Counted from the first letter of the stretch, positions 12,344 through 24,289 are shown. The stretch is DNA of 64,000 nucleotides from Cokeromyces recurvatus (GCF_025118155.1 NW_026251417.1:62001-126000); one strand, 5' to 3'. The notes: generated by a model from the letters alone, not told the origin. Made by a program: numbers and translations.

Positions 12344-13538
12344 GGGGTAGGCGAAGTTTTCATTTATTCATGTTTTATCTCTCTCTTTCTTTTTTTTGGG
12401 GGATGAATAGATTTATGATATACATCATTATCCTGCTGCTAATCAAGAACCAGCGAAATCATGTTTAGCAAAATTTTTATGGGGCTCTGATTATGCTAAA
12501 TACAATGGTCGTTTATTGATGGGTAATGGAGCTTCTGAATTAATTGATTTAGTAGTGAGAAAGGCACTTTTGATGTTTACAAGAGAAGGTATTCAATTGC
12601 CTACTTGGAAAGGAAGTCCATGGAATGTTCAGGTAAAGAGAAAGATGACTGGTCATTTTATTCTTTAAATTTGACAGAGGGCTTATTCAGTTTGGAATTT
12701 ATTTATTTGTTTAATACAGTATAGAGAATATCAACGTAGTGCTGAAACAAATGGATTCAAAATTTTGGACCCTTCAAACCCTGAAAAAGTGGATATGATC
12801 TGCATCGTTAATCCATGCAATCCAACAGGTGATTATTTCCCTATTGAACCCTTGAAGGAATGGATTAAAAATAATGTAAAGCCAGGAGGTTGTGTCATCG
12901 TTGGTAAGTGTGTTTTGAAGAAAGAAAGAAAAAAAAAGAAAGAAAGAAAGAATGTACTAATTGAATGGCTGTTAGATGAATCCATGCAACCATGGCATTC
13001 ACCCGATTTTAGAAATGATTCACTTATATCACAACATGAATTTATCAGAGAAATGTATGAAACTGAAGCCATCTCTATCCATGTTATGCATTCTTGGACA
13101 AAAATTTGGTCATGTACAGGGCTTCGAATTGGCTCTGTTATTTGTCCTACTGTTGAACATTGTGAAGCATTAAGAAAGATACAGGTACCTTGGTCAGTGA
13201 ATGGACCTGCGCTAAAATTTGTTGAGAAAGTGGTAGAAGATCAAGATTATTTGAATGAGACTTGGAAGAATACAGGACGCATGAGAGCTTATTTAATTGA
13301 TCAGCTAAAGTCATTAGGCTTTGATGAATGGGAGTATCATGGTGAACCTTTTTTGAGTTGGGTTTGGTTAGATATGAAGAATGAAGAGAAGGCTGCTAGA
13401 GCCGTAGAATTGGCTCGTAAAGCAGGTGTACCTGTTCGAAGTGGTAAACCTGGATATCAATGTAATTCGTTTATTCGAGTGGCAGTCCGTAAAGAAGACA
13501 AAGTTCAAGTTCTTATTAATGCTTGGAAATCATTATAA
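12136..13538 (+). CDS. PLP-dependent fold-type I aminotransferase (class I/II)
   Basis: Four exons (12136..12300, 12411..12632, 12720..12903, 12976..13538) join in phase to 377 residues, typical of histidinol-phosphate-aminotransferase and CobD-like enzymes. Visible hallmarks in order: LLMGNGASELIDL (cofactor phosphate loop), VNPCNPTGDYF (substrate carboxylate/PLP Asn), VIVDESMQPW with the Asp that pairs with the pyridine nitrogen (about D191), HSWTKIWSCTGLRIG with the Schiff-base lysine (about K233) and arginine, and a C-terminal NSFIRVAV segment whose Arg normally binds the substrate carboxylate. The N-terminus lacks an obvious mitochondrial presequence, so cytosolic action is likely. The amino donor cannot be told from the sequence. 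The first intron carries a poly(A) run close to its donor, and the third a GAAA repeat; both are phase-correct GT-AG. Confidence 0.85.
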
Positions 13539-15485
13539 TCTATTTAGAGAGTATATAATGTCATTTTTTTTTGACATACTATATACATATACATATATAT
13601 AAAAGAGTTTAGAAAAGATAATAATATTATGTAATTATTTTTTTCAGCAAGTTGCATAAATTCCTAATGATAAATATATTAAACGAATAGTTCTTTAAGG
13701 ACACTCAATAGAAGGAGTGCTGTTGAAGGTGAATAATTCGAATTTAACAGTTTTATTTAAGCTTTTGATATCTAAGCATACTTTTTTATTTTATTTTATT
13801 CGATCGAATTCTGATAACACTGTAACAAGTAAATTTATGTTTTGAACATAAATGTTAGGTAATGAAGATGCTTGAATAGTTAAACTCAATTATTTAATAT
13901 TATGTAACAATGGATGTACATGAATTGATCCTTCATTTTTATTATCCATGGTTTGTAGTACAAATTGATCTCTCTGTTTAAAATTGGCAGAACTAAGGCA
14001 ATGGTCATTAAGGTTTATAAGACTGCTAAGCTTAAATCAAACAATTTCGGATAGATATAAAATATATCTTGTTAAAGTTAAACTTCAGAAGGTGATGCTA
14101 GTGAACAAAAGATAATATGTGTGATATGAGGGTATAAATCAAGTTTATAAAACACAATAGTTAACGTACAAGAAACAGGTTGTAAACCTGAACTATATGT
14201 ATTCTCTTATAAAAAAAAAAGCAGCAGCCAAGTCCCAATATGTATTTACATTACTAACGATAGATAAATGAGGAGCGCAGAGTTATATCCTACATCCACT
14301 GTTTTCATTTTTTTTTTTTAATAATGAGAAAAATACTCCTCCTACGATCTATTCTCCCATCTTAAAACTTTGTAACTTTAAAGAGAAGGCAAATGAGAAT
14401 TAAATTTTATATATGGTTAAACCAGTCTATTATTTTGAATATAACGATTTTTTTATGTCAAGATTTTTTTTTAAATATATACAGAGACATACATCTTTCA
14501 TTGAAATCAGTCTAATTAAAAGGAGTAATCTAGTATGCCCTATTATTATGTTCTATGAATACAGTTTTGTATTTTCTTAATAATATAATATATACGCATA
14601 GCCTGAAAGGTTTATTTATCATAATTCATTATGATAAAAAAAATGTACCGCTTGGATTGATGCCATTCACAGTTGTAGTTGTAAACTACTATTTTGAACC
14701 ATTCTTCTACTCCCCCCTTCTCCTCCTTTTTTAAATTTATTAAAGGGAGAAGAGTATTGTGAATCAAAACATTAAAAAAAAAAAAGAATTCACCGAGAAA
14801 GGGAAATGTATACAGTTACTATTTTTAACAGCTATTAACTAGATCAGATTGTGCAAAAACCTGTCTACTGTGGATAAAAAGTTTTGAATTTTAATTTGTC
14901 CTTCAAAAAGGCTGTAATGTTTATTATGCAACATTCAATAATTATAAGAAGGACATGACGATATTTAAGAGTATAGATTGAGACTTGGACACTATTTTCA
15001 TATTATTCTCAGGTCTAATTATATAAAAACTACTTATTTTATCATTCGTTTCCAAAATTGATACCAGTTAAAAGTACCAAGAAAAAAAAACATTTGCTAT
15101 TAAGGATAGATTTATTATAGTTAAATTTATTATTAGGCTATTGTGTTCATTGTATAAATACAGAAAAGTAAAATTGAATAGACAATAAAAAAAAAGTAAA
15201 CTTTCTAGTATTTACGTTTCTTTAGTATTAAACAAATAAATAAACAAATAAAAAAAATTACAAGGAAAAATCTAGTAATAAATGAAAGTTAAGTTGAAAA
15301 AATAACCTTGTTTATGGTTTAATCTTAAAAATCACTTTTTGTTATTGAAATTCAAATTTGGCGGTTCGAAAAAAACATTTAAAAAAAAAAAAAAAACTAT
15401 AAATTGCCCTTTTTTTTCTTTTTCTTTTTGGTCTCGTTTGTGTTTTATTTATTTATTTATTTATTATATCTTCTTCTTTTATAAT
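13539..15485. other. Intergenic region, nothing recognised
   Basis: About 1.9 kb of AT-rich sequence with scattered A/T runs. I looked for splice-flanked coding blocks on both strands and saw none with family resemblance. Confidence 0.45.
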
Positions 15486-15989
15486 ATGAGCTCGTTAAAT
15501 AAAGATCAGCTCTATAAAACTGAGTTATGTAGAAATTGGCAAGAAATCGGTGAATGCAGGTAAATAGTAATAATAATAGCAATAAAAGGACAAATCATAT
15601 TTAAAGTAGACTCTATGGAATACATTAGGTATGGGAAAAAATGTAGATTTGCTCATGGTCAAGAAGAGCTTCGATGTGTAAAGCGTCATGTACGATACAA
15701 GACACAAATTTGTCGAACCTTTCATTCAACAGGTACTTGTTTATACGGTGTTCGCTGTACATTTATACATGATGAACATCACGCGTCTCCCTTTTCAACC
15801 GACACTTTAAAGAAAGTACTGAATCCAATCTTTCCTCTATCAGTGGATACAAATCCTTGGAAATCTGCTTTTTCATCTAATATTTGGTCTTTTAGTAGAC
15901 GTTATTCTTCTTCTTCTTCTTCTTCTTCAATTACTTCTACTTCTACTTCTTCCTCTTTTTCATTATTATCGATACCTTATATTTATTAA
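15486..15989 (+). CDS. Tandem CCCH zinc-finger protein of the tristetraprolin/TIS11 type
   Basis: Two exons (15486..15559, 15629..15989) give a 144-residue protein. Both fingers have C-x8-C-x5-C-x3-H spacing, are each preceded by the YKTELC/YKTQIC lead-in, and are separated by 18 residues, exactly the tristetraprolin arrangement (first finger CRNWQEIGEC-RYGKKC-RFAH; second CRTFHSTGTC-LYGVRC-TFIH). Proteins of this family bind AU-rich elements in mRNA 3' UTRs and recruit deadenylases. The intron splits the first finger between its second and third cysteine regions. The tail is a Ser/Thr run (SSSSSSSSITSTSTSSS), likely disordered, and a short hydrophobic end. It is shorter than animal TTP and similar in size to small fungal relatives such as Cth2-type proteins, which act in iron or carbon regulation; that role is only inference here. 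Confidence 0.88.
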
Positions 15990-16577
15990 ATAATGCATAT
16001 TTATTTCACTTACACTAAATAATTTTTATATTTACTCTTATTTTATTCATTTTCTTTTTTACAAATTGACTTTATTTTATTTTTAATAAAAATAGTTGTA
16101 TTTAATATAATTATTAGTTTAAATGAAATATATATAATAACGAAGACGATAGAGAGAGAGAGAAAAAGGGGAGAAAGTGTGTGTGTGTGTGTGTGTGTGT
16201 GAGATCATTAAATGATTTCGTTTATATTATGCATTTAATATGTGAATAAAGGGAGAAAGAGGAAATCCAAATAATATGCAGGGACAAGTCAAGTTATCTA
16301 ATTATTATGTATAGTTGATAATAATGAATTATTACTACTGCAGTTCTTTTTTCTTTCCTTTTTCTTACCTGCTGCTTCACTGACGGAGTTTACAGCTTCT
16401 TGTTGCTGCATTATTATCTACTGAATAGTCAAAAATAAGAGTGAATAATATCCATGACCAGAGAAGAGTATTCCGAGATTCTTGAGTCATGTTTATTATC
16501 ATTTATAAAAGTATCTTGAATTCCAATAATAATAGTAATAATAATAATAAAAAGAATTATGTACAGAAGCATTTTAT
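15990..16577. other. Convergent intergenic region
   Basis: Lies between the CCCH gene and the 3' end of ELL. Includes a GT dinucleotide repeat at about 16179-16201 and a GA repeat before it. A small exon-like open frame on the minus strand (about 16410..16366, MQQQEAVNSVSEAA then GTAAG) is noted as a finding but not annotated as a gene. Confidence 0.5.
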
Positions 16578-18295
16578 TTACAAACAAAATCTTTTAGGAA
16601 CCTTATAGCGATGATCCCCAATATTTTGCTTTATAGTCGTCCACATATAATTTAATCTTCTTCTCTTTCTATTACATTCTTCCACTAAATTCTCTGTTTC
16701 TATAAATCTCTCTTCTTTAGCATCCTTCAAGAACTTTTCTTTAATAAGAGTTTGATATTCTGCTTTAAGATCATGATAAGATCGTTTTGATCCAGTAGGC
16801 TGATCAGTATTCTGAAGAATTTTTATATAATCTGGATAATTTTCAATAAGGTATTGCTTAATTCTATTATATTCATCACGAACTATTTCATATTTAGTAC
16901 AGTATGCACTAAATGCTCGTTGGCTAGGGATTTTGATTGGTTTTATACTATTAGGTATTAGAGCTGTTGTTGCTGGTGTTGCTGCTGATGTTGTTGCTGC
17001 TGCTGCTGCTGCTACTACTACTACTACTTTATTAGCTGTTATTGTGGATGAAGAGGAAGTAGATGATATGGATAAATTTCTTTCTATAGGAAATTGATTC
17101 CTTTCTTCTACTTTTATCTTTGAATTATTTATTTCTATACTATAAATTAGAATAAAATTATATACAAATATATATTTTTTTATATAAAAAGATATACCTT
17201 CTTCAATTTTTTGTTTCATTTCTTGAGGTAATGTCTTTAGAGTAGGCTTCTTATTTTGTAAAGGAGCAGGTGAAGGTGAACGTTTTCTTTTTATACTATG
17301 ATTTGGCTTCGTTTGAGGATCGATTGTAGTTGATGTGAATACAGGTGATGCATTAAGTGGATGAAAGCTGGGCGTCATTCTCCCTTTACTTTTATTATCT
17401 TGTGGGGTATGATTCCTAATGATGACAGGAGATGGCTTCTTTGGTTGGTACTTTGAATCAGGATGATATAGATTAGATCGATCAGGGTCAGAATCTGATA
17501 TTTTTAATAAATCATAAGCTTCTTTTGTATTATCTGCTACTGTATGTTTATCTGTATTATTATAAAATGGCCAATCCCATATTTTAATTTCTTTGTACAA
17601 ATTTGGCTTTAAGCAAAATTTTTTTCTTTCATCTTTTTTAATAGGAATTCCAACCTAATAAATAATAATAAGTAAGTTCACCATCTATTTTATACATATA
17701 TTTATATGACTATTACTTTTTCAAGGATATCTGTTATCTCTAATTGATCACATTTTTCATGTTGTGTCCGATTAAGTGATTTGACAAGTTCATTAATAGA
17801 CCAAGGATGTAAAGCCAAACGTTGCAAGATACGCATCCTTAAACTATATTTTTCTTCTGGAAAAGATTGTTTTTGCGATGCACGTGAAGGTGTAGATGGT
17901 ACATTTGATTTTGCTTTTATTAATGGTGATGGTTTTGTTACATTGGGTATATTATCTTTACGTTTTACATTTTCTAACTTTTTAATTTGTACTTTTTCGA
18001 CAGTTGTAGGAATAGCATTACCAAGATAATGAAGTGTACTTGAATTGTTGTTATAATAAATAGCAGTCGCATTCTTTTCTTCTTTATTCTCATTAATCTT
18101 AATTCTTACATCTTTCATAACAAGCTCCTACATTAATAAGTAAGTTTCCCTTTTATTAGTTTAAAATCGACATCAATTATAACCTACCAGTTCTCCCTGA
18201 TTTGAAGCTTCAATAAAAACTGATTTTTGTTTTGTCAGCTTTTCAATAATCTCGGAAGTTAATTTCAAATTGATGAATCTCTTTTGACCAACCAT
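16578..18295 (-). CDS. ELL: RNA polymerase II elongation factor ELL
   Basis: Four exons on the minus strand (18295..18188, 18127..17717, 17654..17198, 17134..16578) give 510 residues. The N-terminal half has the ELL domain, including a winged-helix part YSLRMRILQRLALHPWSINEL and the joining block LYKEIKIWDWPFY. A basic, Pro/Ser-rich linker (KRKRSPSPAP) follows. The C-terminal 110 residues (FSAYCTKYEIVRDEYNRIK ... YHDLKAEYQTLIKEKFL) are the occludin/ELL homology coiled region. ELL suppresses Pol II pausing as part of the super or little elongation complexes in the nucleus. The third intron (63 bases) is a multiple of three and open in frame, but reads as Phe/Tyr/Ile-rich noise, so I splice it out; retention would not break the protein. 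The first 36 residues (MVGQKRFINLKLTSEIIEKL) join to the next exon at ...GEL-ELVMKDVR. Confidence 0.78.
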
Positions 18296-18304
18296 CATTG
18301 ATTT

Positions 18305-18335
<31 letters not shown>

Positions 18336-18998
18336 CTTTTTTTTTTTTATAAAAAAAGGGATATATAACAACGCGTTTTGCTAATAATAATAATAAAAAG
18401 GTATAGAAAAAAGAATGCTCAAGTAGAACTAGAAAAAAAAAAAAAAAAAAAAAGATAATAAAAAATAATTGCTTTGAGCTCTTGGTCAACAGAATAAATA
18501 TGTCTTTTTTTTTTTAAAAAAAAAAAGCAAGTAATAAATTAATCACTGAGTATAAAAAATAATCATAATAATAATATGACATGTAATTTACTCTCCAAGT
18601 GTGAGCGACTATTATTACTTGATAAATTATATGTAATGAAAGGAAGAAAGAGAAAAAGGAAAAGCGTGTATATAAGTGATATATATACATATACAAGATT
18701 GTATGACACATTATAAGTCTTTTATTACTATTAAAGTTTCCTTTCAGATCTTCTTGCTATATGGAGATAATTATATCCCAGATGGTATATATAGTCTGCT
18801 TCAAGTTTAATAATACATGAAATGAATAGTAGAAGAAGAAGAAAAAAGGGTATGCTTATCCATAAAAGATGTACATAATTTGTCAGTAAGCTTACTTTAA
18901 AGTATGTTTGGTAGGATAACATCTATTTCCTCCTCTAGGCCTATTTCGATTAACTATAGTTGATATGAGACTTTTATATAATGCCACTACAATTCTCT

Positions 18999-19002
<4 letters not shown>
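18296..19002. other. AT-rich spacer upstream of ELL
   Basis: Contains T/A runs including a T11-A11 tract at 18505-18526. No coding segment recognised. Marks the left edge of the mobile-element-rich interval. Confidence 0.5.
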
Positions 19003-19052
<50 letters not shown>

Positions 19053-20490
19053 TAGGCAAAAGATTCAGCAAGAAAGAGAGAGAATCTTCGATCGACGTCG
19101 GTAATAACAGCAAATGATGCATGTGAAGAGACAAATGATGGCATAGCAACGAGTAAAATGTTCGAAAGGGTGGTATATATAGGGACAAGATATACCACCA
19201 GGTAGCCAATGTATAACCTGACTGTGTTGAGTTTTGGACATCGAGCAACCAAAGGAGAGGATCTAGTGTCACCGTTGGACAACAAGTGGCAAGCAGATTA
19301 GTATTTTGGGCCAGTGCAAAGTGTGTCATGGTATTGTTGTAGAAAGTCATGCCGTAGCCAGCTTAAACTTGCTTTTAGTAAGGCCATCCAAATTGCAGGT
19401 GCATTCTCTCCATAAAGAGTTCTTGGTCATCTTGTACCATTGTGAGTGGCCTGCAGACGTCTCCAAGTAGGATAGTAATTTGGAGAGCAGAATATCATCA
19501 GGTAAATTTATGGACCGTGCTAGGTATTTTGTTTAGAGTGTTATGGATCGGTTCATCATCGACGGTTGGTGGATCATGTGAAGCATCACTTTAGTAGAGG
19601 ACCACAGGGAGGTGCCAAACATGCGACGAAGACATTCATTTTGGTTGGCCTCTAGTATGCTTAAAGTGAGAACCGTTGAGGGCAGCGATGGCAAGGCTGT
19701 ATTCCAATTGTGATCTGATCATCTGGACATAAAAACGAATTGAAAGGAGACAGCTGAAACCTTTTGAGTTGACATTGAGGGCGGTTATCTGGTTCATTGA
19801 AAATTGCGCTTTAGCAGTGTTTTGTTTAACAAGAGCAGCAGGTATCAATAGAACCACCAGCTTTTATAGGAATGCCTAAGTATGGAAAAGAGGGTTCACG
19901 AGGTAGAGATGTATTATATAGGTAATATGGATGATCATCATTGGAAGGCGCAACAACGACGCATTTGGACGGACTCCAACAGTAGCCCACATGATAGCTA
20001 TGGTCCTCACAGCTTCGCGGGAGTGAGTGCATTTCAGTTGCTGGGGCGATCAGGACGACATTATCTGCGTAGAGGAGAGATGTGAACTTTGTAGCAGATT
20101 GGACGACATCAGAGAAAGCATAGGAGATTGCATGCTGTGGTCTTAGGAGTTCAGGTAGATCATTAATATAGATAGAATACAAAAATGCGGATAGTATGGA
20201 GCCTTGTAACTCACCTGTAACCGGAGAGAATTGAGAGGATACCGTATTATCGAGTAGAACTTCAATCTGTACATCATCAAATAAATTCTGTAAAATACCA
20301 AGCAACAATGTTGGTGCAAAAGGTTGAAGATTTTCGCCATATATAGGATCGGTCAACAGTATTATAAACTGATTTGATGTCGAGGAAGATCAAAGTTGGA
20401 GTAAATTGATGATAACGTTGTGTATTAAAAATCTTTTCCACGAGATGTTCACCATCGAAGAATACCTCGTATAATTTCAATACAGAAAGA
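19003..20490 (-). mobile_element. Degenerate LINE-like (non-LTR) reverse transcriptase, 5' truncated
   Basis: Minus-strand relic. Reading from the right: RT motif A (IFLDIKSVYNTVDR, about 20390-20340), then a frameshift, then LLLGILQNLFDDVQIEVLL, motif B (GELQGSILSAFLYSIYINDL, about 20215-20155), motif C with YADN in place of the catalytic YADD (LLYADNVVLIAP, about 20085-20045), a YLGIPIKAGG block, and further frameshifted blocks down to SIEDSLSFLLNLLPT at about 19100-19055. The copy ends in a 48-base poly(T) on the plus strand (19003-19050), the poly(A) tail expected of a retrotransposed LINE in this orientation. Several frameshifts and the D-to-N change in motif C make it inactive. No endonuclease domain is visible, so it is 5' truncated. 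I could not find a clear target-site duplication. Confidence 0.75.
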
Positions 20491-20629
20491 GTTTAATTCA
20501 TCTCTGTTCCAATCTTCAAAAGTAACTGTAATTTCCTTAAAGTCTTTTATAATATGTAGGTAAATTTCACAGATTAACTGGAAATCACCTTATTCTATAA
20601 ATATATGTATACATATTACAATTAACTTA

Positions 20630-21290
20630 TTATAAAAAAATACACCCTTCCTTCTTTTCTTTGAATCGATTTTTACCAATACTGCTGTGAACCATCTTGA
20701 CATAATGCCCACTTCTTGATTTATTAATAATACAATAACAACATGGAGAGACATCAGAAGCTTTAGCGGCAATAGCTTGAAAGATAGATTGAATGATAGA
20801 CCATATCCTTGAATGACCGTCACCAGGCATCAATGAGAGATCTTTTTCACTTACTAAAACACCAGAACCAACAAATACAATACCATTTATATCTAACGTC
20901 CTTATCACGACGAATAAAATCTAGAAAATAAGAATTATCATCATCTTGATCTAGATAAGACAGAAGTAACTCAATAAAGGAGTCAACAACTGTGCCTGCT
21001 TCTATCAACAACATTATCTTTCTTGGGCGTTTTAATTTTAAGTAAAGCTTTTCAATGCAATGTGCACTTATGATTTGGGTACCTAAAAAAAAAAAGGATT
21101 TATTTTGGAAAGCAGCTCTGTTATATACACAAACTGTAAAATCATGATTGTTCATATTTAACACTAGGTTTTGGCCCATTACGGTTAAACCTATGGGGCC
21201 AATATCAGCATCAAAATGAAATAAAAAAAGTAAAGCATTTTGAGCTAGTTGTTCTATATAATCATAGTAGCTAAATTAACGTTGCTATCT
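20630..21290 (-). pseudogene. Degenerate actin/Hsp70-like ATPase-related gene fragment
   Basis: Two overlapping minus-strand frames read as one decayed protein: YYDYIEQLAQNALLF, GLTVMGQNLVLNMNNHDFTV, KIMLLIEAGTVVDSFIELLL, then after a frameshift near 20905 INGIVFVGSGVLVSEKDL and HSRIWSIIQSIFQA. The order of a phosphate-loop-like LIEAGTVVDS segment followed by a hydrophobic strand with GSG recalls the ATPase fold of Hsp70-12-like proteins, but conservation is weak. At least one frameshift and no start or end are seen, so it is probably a pseudogene or a relic carried by a repeat. The family assignment is tentative. Confidence 0.4.
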
Positions 21291-21819
21291 TTTATTTAAA
21301 ATATAAGAAGATATATCCATGAAGTATGATTATAATAAAAACAGCCCCTTCCTTTTTTTTTAAGGTAAGAAAGCAAAATATACTTCATAATTATACCTTT
21401 CTATAAACTCATTAACCAAATAAAAAGGACAATAAATAAAGTACATAAACATCTACAAATCTCATTTTGACTCTTTTCTAAACATCATTAGACGACCCTT
21501 CTTCTACAAGTCGTCAATGATTAGATTCATTATTATACAAAAGTTTTAAAAATAGATATTTATTTACTGATAATATGTGTGTTTTTTTTCATTTTTAATT
21601 AATAATAATAAAAAAGGGGTAATGATCCAATTAGCCAGTAGCTTCATTATATAATAAAAAAGGCTACTGTTTCCAGAAGCAACCAATCGTGGAGGTTGAT
21701 CATTATGTGCTTCCTTTCACAGTTTTATTTAACGAGAGACGCGAAAACTACAAATGAAACATACTCTCGATATTGGACAATAGAAATGACTATTATCCTC
21801 ACAACGATATTAATGAATG

Positions 21820-21993
21820 TTTATTTAAAGTGACCATCATCATTAGAACTTCACTAAAGATTGTTTTTATTTAAAGTGACCTATGTCTTTAAACTTCACT
21901 AAAGATTGTTGATTTAAAGTGACCAATATCCTCAAAACTTCACTAAAGATTGTTTATTTAACGTGACCAATATCTTCAAAACTTCACTTTAAC
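21820..21993. repeat. Four tandem copies of a 41-46 base unit with inverted half-sites
   Basis: Each unit begins TTTAAAGTGACC and closes with ACTTCACTAAAG or ACTTCACTTTAAC, so AAAGTGA and its complement TCACTTT face each other about 20 bases apart inside every copy. Copies differ at scattered positions. It is not a coding repeat. Confidence 0.85.
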
Positions 21994-22383
21994 AAAAAGA
22001 AGAAGAAGAAAAAAAGAAAAAACAAAAACGAGAGTGTGAAATAAAAATAGGAGAAGAAAAAAAATTTTTTTTTCACATAAACAAACGGTCTAATAGGTGC
22101 AATGCTTTCCATGGAAGAGCATAATTAAACCTATTTGTCTTTGTTACACTTCGGATAGATCTTCCCTCTCTCACTCTCCTTTTTATTATTATTATGAGTT
22201 GCCTCCTATAGAATTATAAATGATTTGTATAACGCTTTAACGGCTAAGTCCTGCTACAAGATATCAAATATCAGACTATCCTTTATCAGTGAAGTAGTTT
22301 ATTCAATGAAAAGAGAAAGATAGGATAAATGCTAGTTATAAATATCATGAACTGACTTAGAATGTCATGTTCCTTGATTAAAC

Positions 22384-22437
22384 AAGTGGATCAAGGAATT
22401 CTATCTAGATTCCCCTGAAAAATTCTCTGATCCACTT
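22384..22437. repeat. Imperfect inverted repeat (18-base arms, 18-base loop)
   Basis: Left arm AAGTGGATCAAGGAATTC at 22384-22401 pairs with the complement of AAATTCTCTGATCCACTT at 22420-22437 with few mismatches. Could form a hairpin or be a remnant of a small transposon. Confidence 0.6.
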
Positions 22438-23235
22438 TATCAAATAATATTAAAACTTCTAACACTTTATTATCAACAACATACCTTATTCGGTCGTAAC
22501 TAACACTTTTTTGATTCGAATCTTATCTTAGACTTCTTTAACAATTCTTATAAATACTCATCAATTTAAATTCATAAATAAAAATGATTGACTTTAGAAC
22601 TATTGTTCCGTCTCATTGACTTTTTTTTTTTATCTTTTTATTATTTTCATTTTATAATATTTTTTATTTGATATTTTACAAGTAATATCACAGTTTTATC
22701 TATGATTTTAACAGTTAGGTATTTATATAAGAATATCTAAGAACAGGAAAGCATTAGAAAAGTATTAGTTACGACAGAATAATCCTACTTAGTATTGTCA
22801 GTAGAGTGTACCAACTTCCTTAAGTTTATAAAACATGAAGAAGTATAATACATAAATAAGTTGAAGTCGCTTTCCTTTATATTATTTGCCCAGATACTTT
22901 AAGTCTAGAATTTAATAACTCTGACTATACCTATTTATTTCGATGGTCATTGAATTCTTATAAAAAAATTGTTTGATGATGTGATATTATAGCATATGCA
23001 TGCATAAAAGGGAAATATTTTTTATTTTTATTTTTTTTTGAATACCACAACTCGGCAACTACACCTAAAAGTTTGGGTTTATAAAGAAAAAATTTGAGGT
23101 AAATAAAATAGCTTGATCGGAAAGGGCAGCGCCTTTATGTAGGCCAAGCGGCGATCATGGAGAGATGAACTTTGTTAGCTGTAGATGGGAGTGATTAAAT
23201 AATAAAATCGGGGTTAGTTCTGAGCTTTAATGATA

Positions 23236-23410
23236 ACATGCTACCTTCCAGGATCCAATGTTCAACACCAGGCCTTCAAATGGAGGTCGATAAAAAGATG
23301 TTGTTAAATCGCGGGGTAATTTCCTACCATGCAAGAGAGGAAAGCCCGCAGCATTGAGAGAATTCCTGGGAGTAACACGGCTGTAGTAGAAGCAAACAAG
23401 AACAGAATCT
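23236..23410 (-). pseudogene. Coding-like relic, unidentified
   Basis: On the minus strand about 58 codons stay open without a start: SRVTPRNSLNAAGFPLLHG, then KLPRDLTTSFYRPPFEG, then NIGSWKVACYH before a stop. The block is GC-richer than its surroundings and has balanced amino-acid use, so it looks like a fragment of an ancient coding sequence, probably mobile-element derived given its neighbours. I do not recognise the family. Confidence 0.35.
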
Positions 23411-24289
23411 AATCCACCTCTACACTATAAAGGACTTCCTCTTCAATAATTTTTTTTCTCATATAAAATAAAAAAAAAATGAAAAAGAAGGAAGGATGGG
23501 CTCTAAAGTTAATATGTATTGTGTAGTACAATTGCTATAAAAAGTTACACGTTATTTATTTAGAACTACTGTCATACTTGTTGTGGTTACAGAATACTTG
23601 TAAATTATAATATGTAACAGTAAGGAAATTAGTTTGGTTATACACAAAGACTTGAAATAGAAGAAAGAATACGCAAAGAATTGACAAACGAAGAAAATAT
23701 TATTAAATGTAACGAATTAAAAAACAACAACAACAATATAAAATAAATAGCAAATTTTTAATAATGAGGACACAAAGAAGGATCGATAGCGCAAAAAAAA
23801 AAAAAAAAAAAAAAAAGTATGAAACTGATGGCAGACTTGTTATAGCTGATACATCAAATAAGCTATCCAACATTAAAAATAACTAATTTAATAATAAGGA
23901 AGGATTAAGGATACTGACTTAGTGGCCAAAGTTGATAAAAATGATAGAAGATATATGAATCCTTTTAATATTGGTAGTTGGGTAAGAAATGTAGGGAGCT
24001 AAAAAACCTTTAGAAGTTGTGACAATGATCAAACAGGCAAATTTGTGAATTCTACGATAAATATTTAATACCAAACCTTGGTCATACAAGACAAAGAATC
24101 TATGGATCAAAGCTATATATCGTTAAAATGAAAGTTATGGGCGTATTTTAAGTTACAAAAAAAATGCAATTTTGATTTTTGATTAAGTTTTAAGTAAAAA
24201 ATTTATTATTCAATGAGTATATGTTCCTAATATTTTATATATTTTATTTTATTGGATCAAAGACAATTTGAATTCAATAAGGTGTATAT
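23411..24289. other. AT-rich interval between relics
   Basis: A-run at about 23794-23817. A short minus-strand open frame (24110..23919) has no recognisable motif and may be residual retroelement sequence. Nothing else seen. Confidence 0.4.

Larger units (their letters stand above)
21291..23235. other. Gene-free AT-rich interval with short repeats
   Basis: Holds the four-copy tandem repeat at 21820-21993, an imperfect 18-base inverted repeat at 22384-22401/22420-22437 and an A8-T9 tract near 22057-22073. No coding segment was recognised apart from a GC-richer patch from about 23110 rightwards that merges with the next feature. Confidence 0.5.

Noticed and set aside
21820..21993. Considered as a CRISPR-like array
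   Set aside because: Units abut directly without unique spacers and the genome is eukaryotic.
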